From Galbibacter pacificus (GTDB taxonomy: Bacteria; Bacteroidota; Bacteroidia; Flavobacteriales; Flavobacteriaceae): DNA of 64,000 nucleotides. The notes beneath the pieces were generated by a model, which saw only the letters and a list, made by a program, of their open reading frames with translations, had not been told where the DNA came from and ran no database searches. Positions 1 through 13,028 of the stretch are shown here, piece by piece; the first letter of the stretch is position 1, and each line of letters starts with the position of its first letter. The DNA is taken from contig NZ_JAQSVC010000001.1 of assembly GCF_029603165.1 (NCBI RefSeq), positions 434,001-498,000 of the forward strand, in the 5' to 3' direction. Both the position numbers and the translations under genes were made by a program.

Positions 1-2367
1 AAAGTCTGGAGCAGCTCTATTTATCTTTTAAGGGATAATAAATGGGAATTGCTAGACGAAAAGTTGCCTTCCCCAATAGGCTATGGCGCTTCTATTGCTA
101 TTGATGAAGGTGTTTTATGTATAGGAGGTAACAATCAAAAAGGTGGCTCTTCTAAGGTTTTTTTAGTGAAACTAAATCAAAATGATGAAATATCCATCAT
201 AAATTTTCCCCCCTTACCACGGCCTTTGTCCAATCTTACGGCAGTTAGGGTCGAAAACAGCATATATGTTGCCGGTGGAGACAATAAAGGGCAGAGTTAT
301 GGCGGTTTTTATCAACTAAATTTAAATGCCCATAAAAAATGGAAGGTTTTAAAAAGCATGCCCGGACCTGCAAGGAGTTTTCATAGTATGGCCGTTCAGG
401 AAACTTCTTTTTCAAAAAAAATATTTGTGTTTGGCGGCAGATCATTGCAAAAGGGAGCTGGTACAGAACTACTCAACACATATACATCTTACAATTTAAA
501 AACACAAAAATGGGACAGCATTTTACCTATAACGGTACATGGTGAAAGTAAAACAATAATGGCGGCTTCGGCTCAGCCCATAGGTTCCATGGGGATTCTT
601 CTTTTTGGGGGGGATGACGGGAAGCTGTTTTCTGAGTTAGAAGCTTTGGAAACAAAAATTAGCAATACCGATAATGATGTTATAAAACAAGGGCTAATAA
701 AGAAAAAGAGCGGTATTCTAGATACACACCCGGGCTTTAGCCCAGAAATATTATCATTCAATACCATTACAAAAAGTTGGATGGTTTACGATTCCATTGC
801 AAGCTTTCCAGTAACTTCTTTGTCTTTTAAAAGTGGTAGGGATTTTTATTTTGTTTCTGGTGAAATCCGCCCTGGAATCAGAACTCCCAAAATAATGCGG
901 TTGTCAATGGGAAGACATCCGAAATCTTTTGGAGCACTTAATTATGGCATACTTATAGCTTACCTTCTCATTTCCCTGTTTATTGGATTATATTTCTCCC
1001 GAAAACAAAAATCTACCAATGATTATTTTAAGGGAGGTGGCCGGGTACCTTGGTGGGCCTCTGGTTTAAGTGTGTTTGGGACTTTATTGAGTGCATTGAC
1101 ATTTATGGCAATACCTGCAAAATCATTTTTAACGGATTGGTCTTATTTTTTTCTTAATATGGCAGCTATTCTTATTGTTCCGGTTATTGCAATATATTTT
1201 ATCCCCTATTTTAACAAGTTAAAAATTAATACGGCTTATGAGTTTCTGGAAGTCAGGTTTAATTATACAGCCCGGGTCTTGGGCAGTATTTCATTTATAC
1301 TTTTTCAATTGGGGCGCATAGGTATAATTTTGCTTCTTCCTTCTTTGGCTATTTCTATAGTAACGGGTATTCCAGTAGAAGCCAGTATTTTAATTATGGG
1401 GTTTTTATGTATGGCGTATACCACGTTTGGAGGGATTGAAGCTGTTATATGGACAGACGTCCTACAGGTTATTGTTTTAATGGGAGGAAGTATTTTGGTT
1501 ATTTTCTGGATACTTTTCCATTCAGAAACCTCTTTGTTAGATGCAATCGATATGGCCTCTGCCGATCATAAATTCAATATTATAGACTGGGACTTTAACT
1601 TTACATCTTCTACCATATGGGTAGTGCTTCTCGGTGGGTTGGCATCTTCTTTGATCACGCAAGGAACAGACCAAACAATTGTGCAGCGTTATCTTACCAG
1701 CAGCAGTGTAAAAAATGCAAGAAAAACACTATATACCAATGCAGTACTTACCCTGCCTGCAACGGTTATATTTTTTGGAATCGGCACTTTGCTGTTTATT
1801 TTTTATAGTAAAATGCCTGAAAAGCTTTCTCCAGATATACAAATTAACGATTCTATATTTCCATGGTACATAGTCAATGAGCTTCCCATAGGGGTGTCGG
1901 GACTTTTAATAGCCGGAGTGTTTTCTGCGGCCATGTCGAGCATTAGCAGTAGTTTGAATTCGGTTTCCACTGCTTTTTGCAATGATTTTTACCAAAAATA
2001 TTACCCTAAGACCCCAGATTTAAAATTGTTGCTTATTGCTAGGGTCGCAACTTTGGTTATGGGAGCTATTGGGGTTGCTTTTGCATTGTGGATGGCCAAT
2101 TCTAATATAAAATCATTATGGGATCAATTTTACCGTGTGCTGGGCCTAATAACCGGTGGTCTGGGCGGTATGTTTTTGCTTGGTATTATAACCAAAAGGG
2201 CAAATGCAGCCGGTACTTTATGGGGAGTATTGCTAAGTGCGGTGGCGGTATGGTACATAAGCAGTTATACAAAAATTAATTTTTTACTCTATTCATTCAT
2301 AGGCTTGGCATTGAGCTACCTTCTGGGATATGCCTTGAGCTTGATATTAAAACCAAAGACCAATTAA
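1..2367 (+). CDS. NanM-like Kelch domain fused to sodium:solute symporter (5' partial)
   Basis: The frame is open to the first base, so the true start and probably a signal peptide lie upstream; a TTG at 49 is only an internal candidate. The N-terminal part (to about base 900) is a Kelch-type propeller with repeated GG motifs (VAGGDNKG, VFGGRS, LLFGGDDG), like the cyclically permuted N-acetylneuraminate mutarotase/NanM family. From about base 935 it becomes a sodium:solute symporter (SSS) with roughly a dozen membrane segments, opening with a helix followed by SRKQKSTNDYFKGGGR, a typical SSS start. Known Bacteroidota fusions of this kind import sialic acid after converting its anomer on the periplasmic side. 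Two sialidases follow 17 bases downstream, which supports Neu5Ac or a derivative as substrate. The exact substrate is inferred. Confidence 0.85.
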   Translation, partial: KVWSSSIYLLRDNKWELLDEKLPSPIGYGASIAIDEGVLCIGGNNQKGGSSKVFLVKLNQNDEISIINFPPLPRPLSNLTAVRVENSIYVAGGDNKGQSYGGFYQLNLNAHKKWKVLKSMPGPARSFHSMAVQETSFSKKIFVFGGRSLQKGAGTELLNTYTSYNLKTQKWDSILPITVHGESKTIMAASAQPIGSMGILLFGGDDGKLFSELEALETKISNTDNDVIKQGLIKKKSGILDTHPGFSPEILSFNTITKSWMVYDSIASFPVTSLSFKSGRDFYFVSGEIRPGIRTPKIMRLSMGRHPKSFGALNYGILIAYLLISLFIGLYFSRKQKSTNDYFKGGGRVPWWASGLSVFGTLLSALTFMAIPAKSFLTDWSYFFLNMAAILIVPVIAIYFIPYFNKLKINTAYEFLEVRFNYTARVLGSISFILFQLGRIGIILLLPSLAISIVTGIPVEASILIMGFLCMAYTTFGGIEAVIWTDVLQVIVLMGGSILVIFWILFHSETSLLDAIDMASADHKFNIIDWDFNFTSSTIWVVLLGGLASSLITQGTDQTIVQRYLTSSSVKNARKTLYTNAVLTLPATVIFFGIGTLLFIFYSKMPEKLSPDIQINDSIFPWYIVNELPIGVSGLLIAGVFSAAMSSISSSLNSVSTAFCNDFYQKYYPKTPDLKLLLIARVATLVMGAIGVAFALWMANSNIKSLWDQFYRVLGLITGGLGGMFLLGIITKRANAAGTLWGVLLSAVAVWYISSYTKINFLLYSFIGLALSYLLGYALSLILKPKTN

Positions 2368-2384
2368 ATAAAAAAATCATAAAA

Positions 2385-4055
2385 ATGTGTCAAGATAATA
2401 TAATACTCAAACGATTTCTTTGTGCAACCATCTTTATTGCTATGATTGTTTCCTGCACAGAAAAGCCAGAAAATATTATTGTAGAACAACAACAAAAAAT
2501 TTATCCGGTATTGAAGAATAAGGAGGTCAATCAATTATTGTTGATAGATGTTATACTGAAGGATACTTTGAAGCCGGCTGTTCTAAAAGGAATGAGCATC
2601 AATTTAAAAGGTACTGATGTAAACGATTTAAGTTCGGCAAGTATTTTTCATATAAAAGAAAAGCATAAAATAGGGGAGGACCCTATGCTGTTTTCAACCT
2701 TAAAAAAGCTTTCAGAAGAAATTACCTTCAAAGGAAATTTCAAACTAAACAAAGAACACAATTACTTTTTACTATCGTGTACACTGAAAGAAAACGTCGA
2801 TATTACCCATAAAGTAATGGCCTATTGTGAGTCTGTTGCCACCATGGATGGATTTGTTGCCGCTAGACCACTTAAAGCCCCAAAAAAATTAAGAATGGGG
2901 GTGGCAGTTAGGAAACATGGGGATGATAATGTACACACCTATCGAATTCCGGGGATGGTTACCACTAATGATGGAATATTGCTAGCCTCTTATGATGTAA
3001 GAAGAGACATGTCAAGAGACTTGCAGGGAGACATAGATATAGGAATTAGCAGAAGCTTGGATGGTGGCAATACATGGGAACCAATGATAATTGCCATGGA
3101 CAAAGGTGAGTATGGAGGCCTGCCAGAAAAGTTTAATGGTATTAGTGACGCCTCTTTACTTGTGGACAAAAAGACGAATACAGTTTACTTGGCCGGACTA
3201 TGGATGCACGGCGTTATAAATAAAGAAGGAAAATGGATTGAAGGCCTTACCGATGAAAATGATGAATGGAACCATCAATGGAAGAACAAAGGATCCCAGC
3301 CTGGATTCGGTATTAAAGAAACTTCTCAATTCCTTATTTCCAAAAGTAACGATAACGGTAAAACATGGGGTCAGCCCATTAACATAACCAAAATGTGTAA
3401 GAAAAAAGGATGGTGGCTCTTTGCTCCTGCACCTGGAAGAGGCATTACAATGCATGACGGAACCTTGGTATTTCCAACACAGGGAAGGGATGAGCAAGGA
3501 GTATCTTTCTCTAACATTACCTATAGTACAGATAATGGCAAAACATGGAAAACCAGTAATCCAGCACATAATAATACTACCGAATGTGCAGTTGTCGAGC
3601 TTTCTCCAGGTGTATTAATGCTAAATATGCGGGATAATAGAAACAGAAAGGATAAAAGCAAAACCAATGGACGTGCCGTCTATATTACAAACGATATGGG
3701 TAAAACATGGAAAGAGCATTCTTCTTCGCATAAAGCGCTCCCAGAACCGGTATGTATGGCTTCATTGTATCAATTTAATATAAACAAGGACAATTGCAAC
3801 AATTCCGTGTTATTGTTTTCTAACCCCAATACCAAAGAAGGCAGGAACAATATCACATTAAAGGCCAGTGTGGATAATGGTAAAACATGGCCAGAAGAAA
3901 AGCAGGTTCTCCTCGATGAAGGTTATGGTAGAGGATATTCTTGCATTACCCATGTAGGCAAAGATCATGTGGGGGTACTTTATGAAAGTAGCCAGGCAGA
4001 TATGACCTTTCAAAAAATACCGCTTAAAGATCTTATGATAAATGATACAAACTAA
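2385..4055 (+). CDS. Exo-alpha-sialidase lipoprotein with N-terminal beta-sandwich domain (GH33)
   Basis: A secreted sialidase that would remove terminal sialic acid from glycans at the cell surface or in the periplasm. The signal peptide ends in a lipobox at Cys24. Residues about 40-160 form an extra N-terminal domain of the type found in Bacteroidota sialidases, and the six-bladed propeller follows. The first arginine of the catalytic triad is in the YRIP motif (Arg187). At least five Asp-boxes are visible: LDGGNTW, NDNGKTW, TDNGKTW, NDMGKTW and VDNGKTW. A late GYSC motif probably carries the nucleophile tyrosine. The 556-residue length fits a two-domain enzyme. It lies 17 bases after the transporter gene and 11 before a second sialidase, so all are probably cotranscribed. 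Confidence 0.92.
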   Translation: MCQDNIILKRFLCATIFIAMIVSCTEKPENIIVEQQQKIYPVLKNKEVNQLLLIDVILKDTLKPAVLKGMSINLKGTDVNDLSSASIFHIKEKHKIGEDPMLFSTLKKLSEEITFKGNFKLNKEHNYFLLSCTLKENVDITHKVMAYCESVATMDGFVAARPLKAPKKLRMGVAVRKHGDDNVHTYRIPGMVTTNDGILLASYDVRRDMSRDLQGDIDIGISRSLDGGNTWEPMIIAMDKGEYGGLPEKFNGISDASLLVDKKTNTVYLAGLWMHGVINKEGKWIEGLTDENDEWNHQWKNKGSQPGFGIKETSQFLISKSNDNGKTWGQPINITKMCKKKGWWLFAPAPGRGITMHDGTLVFPTQGRDEQGVSFSNITYSTDNGKTWKTSNPAHNNTTECAVVELSPGVLMLNMRDNRNRKDKSKTNGRAVYITNDMGKTWKEHSSSHKALPEPVCMASLYQFNINKDNCNNSVLLFSNPNTKEGRNNITLKASVDNGKTWPEEKQVLLDEGYGRGYSCITHVGKDHVGVLYESSQADMTFQKIPLKDLMINDTN

Positions 4056-4066
4056 AAGTTTTAAAA

Positions 4067-5290
4067 ATGGAACAAATTCTTAAACTAAAATCACGAATGT
4101 TTATGATGAAGTGCTCAATATTTATATGCATGGCACTATTATTCTCAAATTGCGTAGAGGATCCAGGCGGAAGTTTAATTGTAGACGAAGACAATAATTC
4201 TTCTGATGGTACCAAGTATCCTGGAAGCGATGGGATAAACTTTATTTATGAAAAAGGACAGGAAGGGTACTCGTGTTATAGAATACCTGCGCTTTTAAAC
4301 ATAGATGATGAAGTGCTGTTGTCTTTTGCTGAGGCAAGAAAAAACAACTGCTCTGATACCGGAGATATTGATCTGGTTGTAAAAAGGTCTACCGATGGAG
4401 GTGCAACTTGGTCTGAAAATATTATGGTATGGAACGATGGTGGCAATACATGTGGGAATCCCGCTCCAGTTTATGACGCAGAAACGGGTGAAATAGTATT
4501 GTTGGCTTCTTGGAATAATGGAAACGATGATATTGGTCCCATTAACAGCGGGACTTCCATCGATACCAGAAGGGTATATGTAATTAGATCAGGCGATCAG
4601 GGGTTGACCTGGAGCGAACCGGAAGAGATTACTGTCGATGTAAAATTAAATAACTGGCGTTGGTATGCCACTGGACCCGGTTCTGGTATCCAAGTAACCA
4701 AAGGAACTTATAAAGGGCGTCTGCTTGTTGGCTGCGATTATATAGACGCTCAACGAAAAGGATATTCTCATGTTATCTATTCAGATGACCATGGGGGATC
4801 ATGGAAAATTGGAGGCATATCTCCAGAACCCCAAACCAATGAATGCGAAATTGCCGAGTTATCCAATGGGTCACTGATGCTAAATATGCGGAATAGCAAC
4901 AGTGGGGATAAACGAAGAAAAGTGGCCATAAGTCAAGATGGCGGGGAAAACTGGGATTATCTTGGGCTCGACAATACTTTAATTACGCCTATTGTACAGG
5001 CAAGCCTACACAGGTATAGTTTTGAGGGAGACCTTATTGACGAAAATATTTTGTTGTTCTCCAATCCTGCTGATTTTAACGATCGGAAAAACATGACAGT
5101 CCGGTTAAGTAACGACGATGGCCAGACCTGGTCAAAGTCTTTAATGCTCCACAATGGTTTCGCAGCCTATTCGGATTTGGCAAATTACAAAGATTACAGA
5201 GCCGCGATCCTTTATGAAACTGGCGAGACCGAAGACGATCGATATGACGGAATATCTTTTGAAACCTTTTCGCTTGACAAATTAAAATAA
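4067..5290 (+). CDS. Second exo-alpha-sialidase lipoprotein (GH33, single domain)
   Basis: A shorter sialidase of 407 residues made of the catalytic propeller only, exported as a lipoprotein (lipobox Cys29). The YRIP motif gives the first triad arginine (Arg72). Asp-boxes TDGGATW, GDQGLTW, DDHGGSW, QDGGENW and NDDGQTW are evenly spread. The motif LMLNMR supplies a probable second arginine and AYSDL near the end the probable nucleophile tyrosine. It follows sialidase 1 by 11 bases. Because the two enzymes differ in domain make-up, they may divide linkage types or substrate sizes between them; that division is inference. Confidence 0.92.
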   Translation: MEQILKLKSRMFMMKCSIFICMALLFSNCVEDPGGSLIVDEDNNSSDGTKYPGSDGINFIYEKGQEGYSCYRIPALLNIDDEVLLSFAEARKNNCSDTGDIDLVVKRSTDGGATWSENIMVWNDGGNTCGNPAPVYDAETGEIVLLASWNNGNDDIGPINSGTSIDTRRVYVIRSGDQGLTWSEPEEITVDVKLNNWRWYATGPGSGIQVTKGTYKGRLLVGCDYIDAQRKGYSHVIYSDDHGGSWKIGGISPEPQTNECEIAELSNGSLMLNMRNSNSGDKRRKVAISQDGGENWDYLGLDNTLITPIVQASLHRYSFEGDLIDENILLFSNPADFNDRKNMTVRLSNDDGQTWSKSLMLHNGFAAYSDLANYKDYRAAILYETGETEDDRYDGISFETFSLDKLK

Positions 5291-5321
5291 CCAATCAAAC
5301 AAACAACTAAAACCTTAAATT

Positions 5322-6842
5322 ATGAAAAATGTACATTTACCCTCGTTGCTTTACTTTCTGTTACTGACATTATTCTTTTCCTGTAGCGATGACGATAGCT
5401 TGGCGGAAAAAAATATGGATGCTGCCTTTAAAGCTGATATTCAAAACATTAATGCTGGGGAAACGGTTCAATTTACAGATATGTCCATTGGAAATATTTC
5501 TAAATGGAACTGGACATTTAAAGGGGGAACACCTCCTACATCTTCTCTCCAAAACCCAGAAGTAACATTTAATGCTTCGGGAACGTATGCCGTGTCCCTT
5601 CATATTAGTGGTAGCGGGCAATCATCATCTATAAGTAACGAAGAATTTATTGTTGTTAACGCACCTGAAATCCAGGTAGACTTTAAAGCAAATAAGACCA
5701 GTGCCAGAGAAGGCGAAAATATAACATTTACAGACATGTCCAGTGGAAATCCCAATAGCTGGAAATGGGAGTTTATCCCTTCAAACGGGGCTTCATTTAG
5801 TTCGGAAGAGCAAAACCCAACGGTGGCCTTTGAAGATCCCGGTACATATACCGTAAAACTTACAGCCTCAAATGGAGATAAGTCTAGTCAAGGCGTAAAA
5901 AATGATTATTTAACTATAATCGACGCAACTTCTGTTGAAGCAAGCTTTACAGCTGATAAAACAAACACATATACAGGGGCTAGTGTTGCTTATACGGACA
6001 CTTCAGTAGGAACGGCAACCTCATGGAACTGGACTTTTGAAGGTGGGACTCCAGCAACATCCAATGAACAAAATCCAACGGTAGTTTACAACACTTCCGG
6101 AAGGTATAAGGTTACTTTGACGGCCTCGAATAGTGAAAAATCGTCGCTGGTAGAAAAAGAAAATTATATAATGGTTATTCCTGGGGAAAGTTTGGCAGCC
6201 TTTTATCCCTTGAACGGAAATGCTAACGATATAGGCCCGAATGCAGTAACTACCAATGTGGCAGGCTCCATAGATTATACAGGTGCAAACAGAAATGGTA
6301 TGGAGAATACTACAGCTACATTTACAGGAAGCAGCGCTATTATTGCATCAAATAATGCAGCCATGAATTTTGCGACTTCAGATTATAGCGTTGGGTTATG
6401 GGTTAAAACCGATAACACTACAAAAATGATGTTATGGCAGGAAAGTGGTGCCAATGGTCCAGGTGATAATCAAACATGGTTGCGTTTGGGAGATAATACC
6501 AGTGATAGGCTGTTGCGTTTTGCAACTGAGGATTCTGGTGGAGGCGCTATTTTAAATGTAGGTACTGCGGAAGTCCCAACGGGCGTAGCTGATAATAATT
6601 GGCACTTCTTGGTTTGTGTAAGGCAAGGAGGCTTGACCAAGGTGTATGTGGACGGTACTTTATCTAAAGAAATGTCGAAAACAGTAACAAAAGAAGTATC
6701 AAATGGACAAGACTTTAAAATCGGAGCCCAAGAAACTTCGCCGGGAGAATTAGGGAACTATTATCAAGGAGCTATAGACGATATTGTTATATACAACAAG
6801 GCCTTAACTGAAACAGAAATTGCCACTTTATATGGATTATAA
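5322..6842 (+). CDS. Surface glycan-binding lipoprotein with three PKD domains and a LamG-like domain
   Basis: A 506-residue non-enzymatic lipoprotein (lipobox ending in LFFSC) placed directly after the sialidases. Three PKD repeats are visible at about residues 30-115, 118-205 and 208-290, each with a 'W.W.F..G....S..QNP.V.F...G.Y.V.L..S' pattern. A concanavalin-A/LamG-fold domain fills about residues 295-506 and ends in the characteristic IDDIVIYNKALTETEI. Proteins of this build in PULs usually act as outer-surface glycan-binding proteins. It has no T9SS sorting domain, so lipid anchoring is expected. The ligand, presumably a sialylated glycan, is inferred from the neighbours. Confidence 0.85.
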   Translation: MKNVHLPSLLYFLLLTLFFSCSDDDSLAEKNMDAAFKADIQNINAGETVQFTDMSIGNISKWNWTFKGGTPPTSSLQNPEVTFNASGTYAVSLHISGSGQSSSISNEEFIVVNAPEIQVDFKANKTSAREGENITFTDMSSGNPNSWKWEFIPSNGASFSSEEQNPTVAFEDPGTYTVKLTASNGDKSSQGVKNDYLTIIDATSVEASFTADKTNTYTGASVAYTDTSVGTATSWNWTFEGGTPATSNEQNPTVVYNTSGRYKVTLTASNSEKSSLVEKENYIMVIPGESLAAFYPLNGNANDIGPNAVTTNVAGSIDYTGANRNGMENTTATFTGSSAIIASNNAAMNFATSDYSVGLWVKTDNTTKMMLWQESGANGPGDNQTWLRLGDNTSDRLLRFATEDSGGGAILNVGTAEVPTGVADNNWHFLVCVRQGGLTKVYVDGTLSKEMSKTVTKEVSNGQDFKIGAQETSPGELGNYYQGAIDDIVIYNKALTETEIATLYGL

Positions 6843-6929
6843 ATTTTATAGGATGTGGATATTAAATGGCGCTAAAGGGATATACATATTAAAAAATAAT
6901 TAATTTGGTTCCACATTATTAATTATTGA

Positions 6930-10115
<3,186 letters not shown>

Positions 10116-10287
10116 TAAGCAGTTTTTTGTTTTTGATAGTTTACAATTGAATATTACATAACCTTGGCAATAATAATTTTTTAATGTCGATAAGAATGCA
10201 TAAACATATTGAGTTAATTAATGATTTCAATACTATTTTATAATGCAAAATTAAAAGCTAATTTTATTTTTTATATTTTTAGATAAT

Positions 10288-10295
10288 TATCTTTG
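10288..10295 (+). promoter_or_regulatory. Candidate -7 promoter element upstream of the DeoR-type regulator
   Basis: TATCTTTG matches the Bacteroidota -7 consensus TAnnTTTG and lies 53 bases before the regulator start codon. No clean -33 TTTG is present at the usual distance; only T-rich sequence is seen there. The rest of the 233-base gap after the beta-galactosidase is AT-rich with no other signal recognised. Confidence 0.4.
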
Positions 10296-10348
10296 TAATT
10301 TCTTACATAGATTTTTACCTCCCATATATTTTAAATAAAATTTATTGC

Positions 10349-11110
10349 ATGAGTACTATCGACAGACACAAAAGTATACTTGAAAAAATTAACCAAGAAG
10401 GTCAGATCAAAGTTCAATATATATGCGATAAAATGGATGTTTCTCCTGTTACGGCAAGAAAAGATTTGAAGTTTTTGGAAGAAAAAGGGTTGCTATACAG
10501 GGTTCATGGTGGCGCTACATTGCATAACCCTTATGCTACCGATAAGCATGTTAGCGAAAAGGAAAAGATTCACTTGGACGAAAAGATGAGCATTGGCCTG
10601 GCAGCATCAAAGCTCATTACGGCCAATGACTCTATTTTAATAGGCTCCGGTACAACGGTATTGGCATTGGCAAAAAAAATAGAACCAAAAGAAAATTTAA
10701 CGGTCATAACATCTGCCTTAAACGTAGCCCTGGAATTAAATAAGCACCTTGAAATCGAGGTTATTCAATTGGGGGGCGTGCTTAGAAAAAGGTCTTCGTC
10801 TGTTACAGGACTATATGCAGAAAACAATCTGGCCGATTTTTCTTGTAGCAAATTTTTTTTAGGAGTTGACGGGATTGACCTCGATTTTGGATTGACCACC
10901 GCAAATGTCATGGAAGCACACTTAAACAGGCAAATGATTCATGTGTCCCAAAAAACCATTGTGTTGACCGATTCCACAAAATTTGGAAAACGTGGGTTTG
11001 GAAAGATTTGCGGCTTTGATCATATTGATGAAATAATTACCGATGAAGGCATCTCTGATTTCACAAAAAATGCCTTGGAAGATTACGGAATCAAGGTAAC
11101 CATTGTTTAA
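10349..11110 (+). CDS. DeoR/GlpR-family transcriptional repressor
   Basis: A 253-residue regulator with an N-terminal winged helix-turn-helix (about residues 5-58, ending in YRVHGGA, the DeoR signature) and a C-terminal sugar-phosphate-sensing domain of the ribose-5-phosphate isomerase-like fold (motifs GSGTTVLALA, GVDGID, LTDSTKFGK). E. coli GlpR has almost the same length and senses glycerol-3-phosphate; AgaR and other DeoR members sense amino-sugar or hexose phosphates. Both fit here, since it stands between a sialoglycan operon and a glycerol locus. The glpD-glpK-glpF genes 8 kb away make a GlpR role attractive, but this is inference. Confidence 0.85.
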   Translation: MSTIDRHKSILEKINQEGQIKVQYICDKMDVSPVTARKDLKFLEEKGLLYRVHGGATLHNPYATDKHVSEKEKIHLDEKMSIGLAASKLITANDSILIGSGTTVLALAKKIEPKENLTVITSALNVALELNKHLEIEVIQLGGVLRKRSSSVTGLYAENNLADFSCSKFFLGVDGIDLDFGLTTANVMEAHLNRQMIHVSQKTIVLTDSTKFGKRGFGKICGFDHIDEIITDEGISDFTKNALEDYGIKVTIV

Positions 11111-11368
11111 AAACAGTATGATTGTTTTCGATATTTACCATGCTTTTTTGCAAGAGCAATATCATCAACCTAATTTGTTATAGTGTGTCCTTATTATTAA
11201 AATAGTTTATAAAAAGGCTAAAAAACGTTGCTTGAAAATAGTTACAAAACACTTCCCATTAATCAAAATCCCTTCAATTAATAAAATAAAAATTAAATTA
11301 TTGACGCAGGTTCTATAAAGTTTCTTTATATTACGTATTATTTCTTTTTTTACATTATTTTATTTACT

Positions 11369-12049
11369 ATGAAAACAAAAAGATACGGTTGTATTGTACT
11401 TATTACTTTAAGTTTTTGTGTGTTAAATGCGCAAAATAAAACCATAGATACTACGTATAGGCCTAAAACATACAATGTTCAGGTTCGTCAATTTAAAAGC
11501 TATCCAGATAATCCAAACGATATTGTATTTTTAGGGAACAGCATAACGGCAAGGGCACATTGGAATGAATTGCTAGGGCTTCCCGATGCACGTAACAGGG
11601 GGATATCTGGAGATACGACTTTTGGAGTTCTGGAAAGGTTGGATGAAATAACCGAGGGCAAGCCCGAAAAGATATTTATGCTTATTGGTATTAATGATAT
11701 TTCGCGCAATTTTCCAGACAGTGTGATTTTAGGGAATTATGAAAAGATAATACAGCACATTCAAAGCAAATCCCCCCATACCAAATTGTTTGTGGAAACA
11801 ATCCTTCCGGTGAATAGTAATTTTAAAGCTTATGAAAGGCATTACCATAAGGACAATCATATTCTTGAGGTAAATAAAGGGATAAAAGAATTGGCTGATA
11901 AATATAGTGTGACCTTGATTGATTTATATCCGTTGTTTTTGGATAATGAAGCTAGGTTGGACGCTAAATATACGGATGAAGGACTTCATCTCAATGAAAT
12001 TGGTTATTTGCACTGGAAAAAGATCCTCCAACCGTATTTGGCTAACTAA
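11369..12049 (+). CDS. Secreted SGNH/GDSL-family esterase
   Basis: A 226-residue hydrolase with a signal peptide ending near LNAQN. All SGNH blocks are visible: block I GNSIT (Ser58), block II GISGDT, block III GINDI and block V DEGLHLN. The closest general type is the PAF-acetylhydrolase-like/sialate O-acetylesterase-like group. Two roles fit the neighbourhood. It could remove O-acetyl groups from sialic acid, next to the sialidase operon. It could also deacylate lysophospholipids, next to the glycerophosphodiester genes. The sequence alone does not decide. It is preceded by a 258-base gap and is convergent with the phosphatase gene 28 bases downstream. Confidence 0.85.
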   Translation: MKTKRYGCIVLITLSFCVLNAQNKTIDTTYRPKTYNVQVRQFKSYPDNPNDIVFLGNSITARAHWNELLGLPDARNRGISGDTTFGVLERLDEITEGKPEKIFMLIGINDISRNFPDSVILGNYEKIIQHIQSKSPHTKLFVETILPVNSNFKAYERHYHKDNHILEVNKGIKELADKYSVTLIDLYPLFLDNEARLDAKYTDEGLHLNEIGYLHWKKILQPYLAN

Positions 12050-12077
12050 GCTAACATAATCTAACTAATTCTTTTGT

Positions 12078-13016
12078 TTAATGAGAAGCGTTTATTTTTA
12101 CGTTCCATGCCCTGGAAACGTAATGTGTCTTTGCATTAACGGTGTCTTTACATGGGACTTCAATTGCGTGATGTTGTGTCCAAAAAGTTTTTAGGGTTTT
12201 ACCGTTTAATTCCCGCACATTGGTTTCCGAATAGATTTTTTGGTCGTTTGGGTTTACAATAATTTTAATTCCGGTGGAGCGCTCCATCATCTCCAGATCT
12301 CCCCTGCTGTTCCCACCAACTATCATGGGGCTTGCTTTTATAAAGGTTTCAATGGTTTTTGCCTTGCCTTCTTCCTGCGGGATAGGGGATACAAGTTGAT
12401 CGGTAAGAATGCCATTTGAAATAACAGACTTAACCCCTATAATCCTATTTTTAGGAATTCCAAGTTCTTCATTTACAAATCTTTGATAGAGCACTTCGGG
12501 TGAGGCAGTGATAACCCATACCTCAAAACCAAATTCTTTAAGGTTTAAAAGGAATTGCTTCATTTCTGGATAGAATTTCTGCCCGTACTTTTCTTTATAG
12601 GCATTCATGCCCATTGTTTCTACTTCGCTCACGGGAAGCCCTGCTAAAAAATTTATCCTTCGCTTTACATAATCGGTTCCTTGGTTATCGCCGTGCAATA
12701 AAGAATCTACTATGGCCATTTTGGAAACCGAAAGGGAATCTTTTTTGCCTTTATAATGTTCCATGGCATAAGCAAATAGGGCTTCATCGGCTAAATAATA
12801 TGGCGCTTGACCAAAAAGGGTCCCGTCGCAGTCAAAAACGGCCACTTTTCTTCCTGTTTGGGACATGGTTGAATCGAGGTAGTTTTTTATGCTTGTATTG
12901 ATCTCCTCATCCCATTGGGGTATTTTTTGATAAACCTGAGCATTTATCGATAAAAAACAGCAGAAAAATAGTAAAAAAATAAAGCTTGTCTGTATGGGGG
13001 TTTTTCGACTTTTCAT
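12078..13016 (-). CDS. Periplasmic HAD-superfamily phosphatase
   Basis: A 312-residue protein with a signal peptide (hydrophobic stretch ending in SINAQ), so the catalytic domain is exported, unusual for HAD enzymes. Motif I is FDCDGT (nucleophile Asp62, Asp64), motif II VITAS, and motif IV GGNSRGDLEMM. The cap region between motifs I and II is long and helical, as in phosphoserine/phosphocholine-phosphatase-like members. It is the last gene of the SusC-SusD-GDPD transcription unit, 12 bases after the GDPD gene. In that setting the likely substrate is a small phosphate ester released by GDPD, such as glycerol-3-phosphate or a head-group phosphate; this is inference. Confidence 0.85.
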   Translation of the reverse strand: MKSRKTPIQTSFIFLLFFCCFLSINAQVYQKIPQWDEEINTSIKNYLDSTMSQTGRKVAVFDCDGTLFGQAPYYLADEALFAYAMEHYKGKKDSLSVSKMAIVDSLLHGDNQGTDYVKRRINFLAGLPVSEVETMGMNAYKEKYGQKFYPEMKQFLLNLKEFGFEVWVITASPEVLYQRFVNEELGIPKNRIIGVKSVISNGILTDQLVSPIPQEEGKAKTIETFIKASPMIVGGNSRGDLEMMERSTGIKIIVNPNDQKIYSETNVRELNGKTLKTFWTQHHAIEVPCKDTVNAKTHYVSRAWNVKINASH

Positions 13017-13028
13017 CTTATAAATGGT

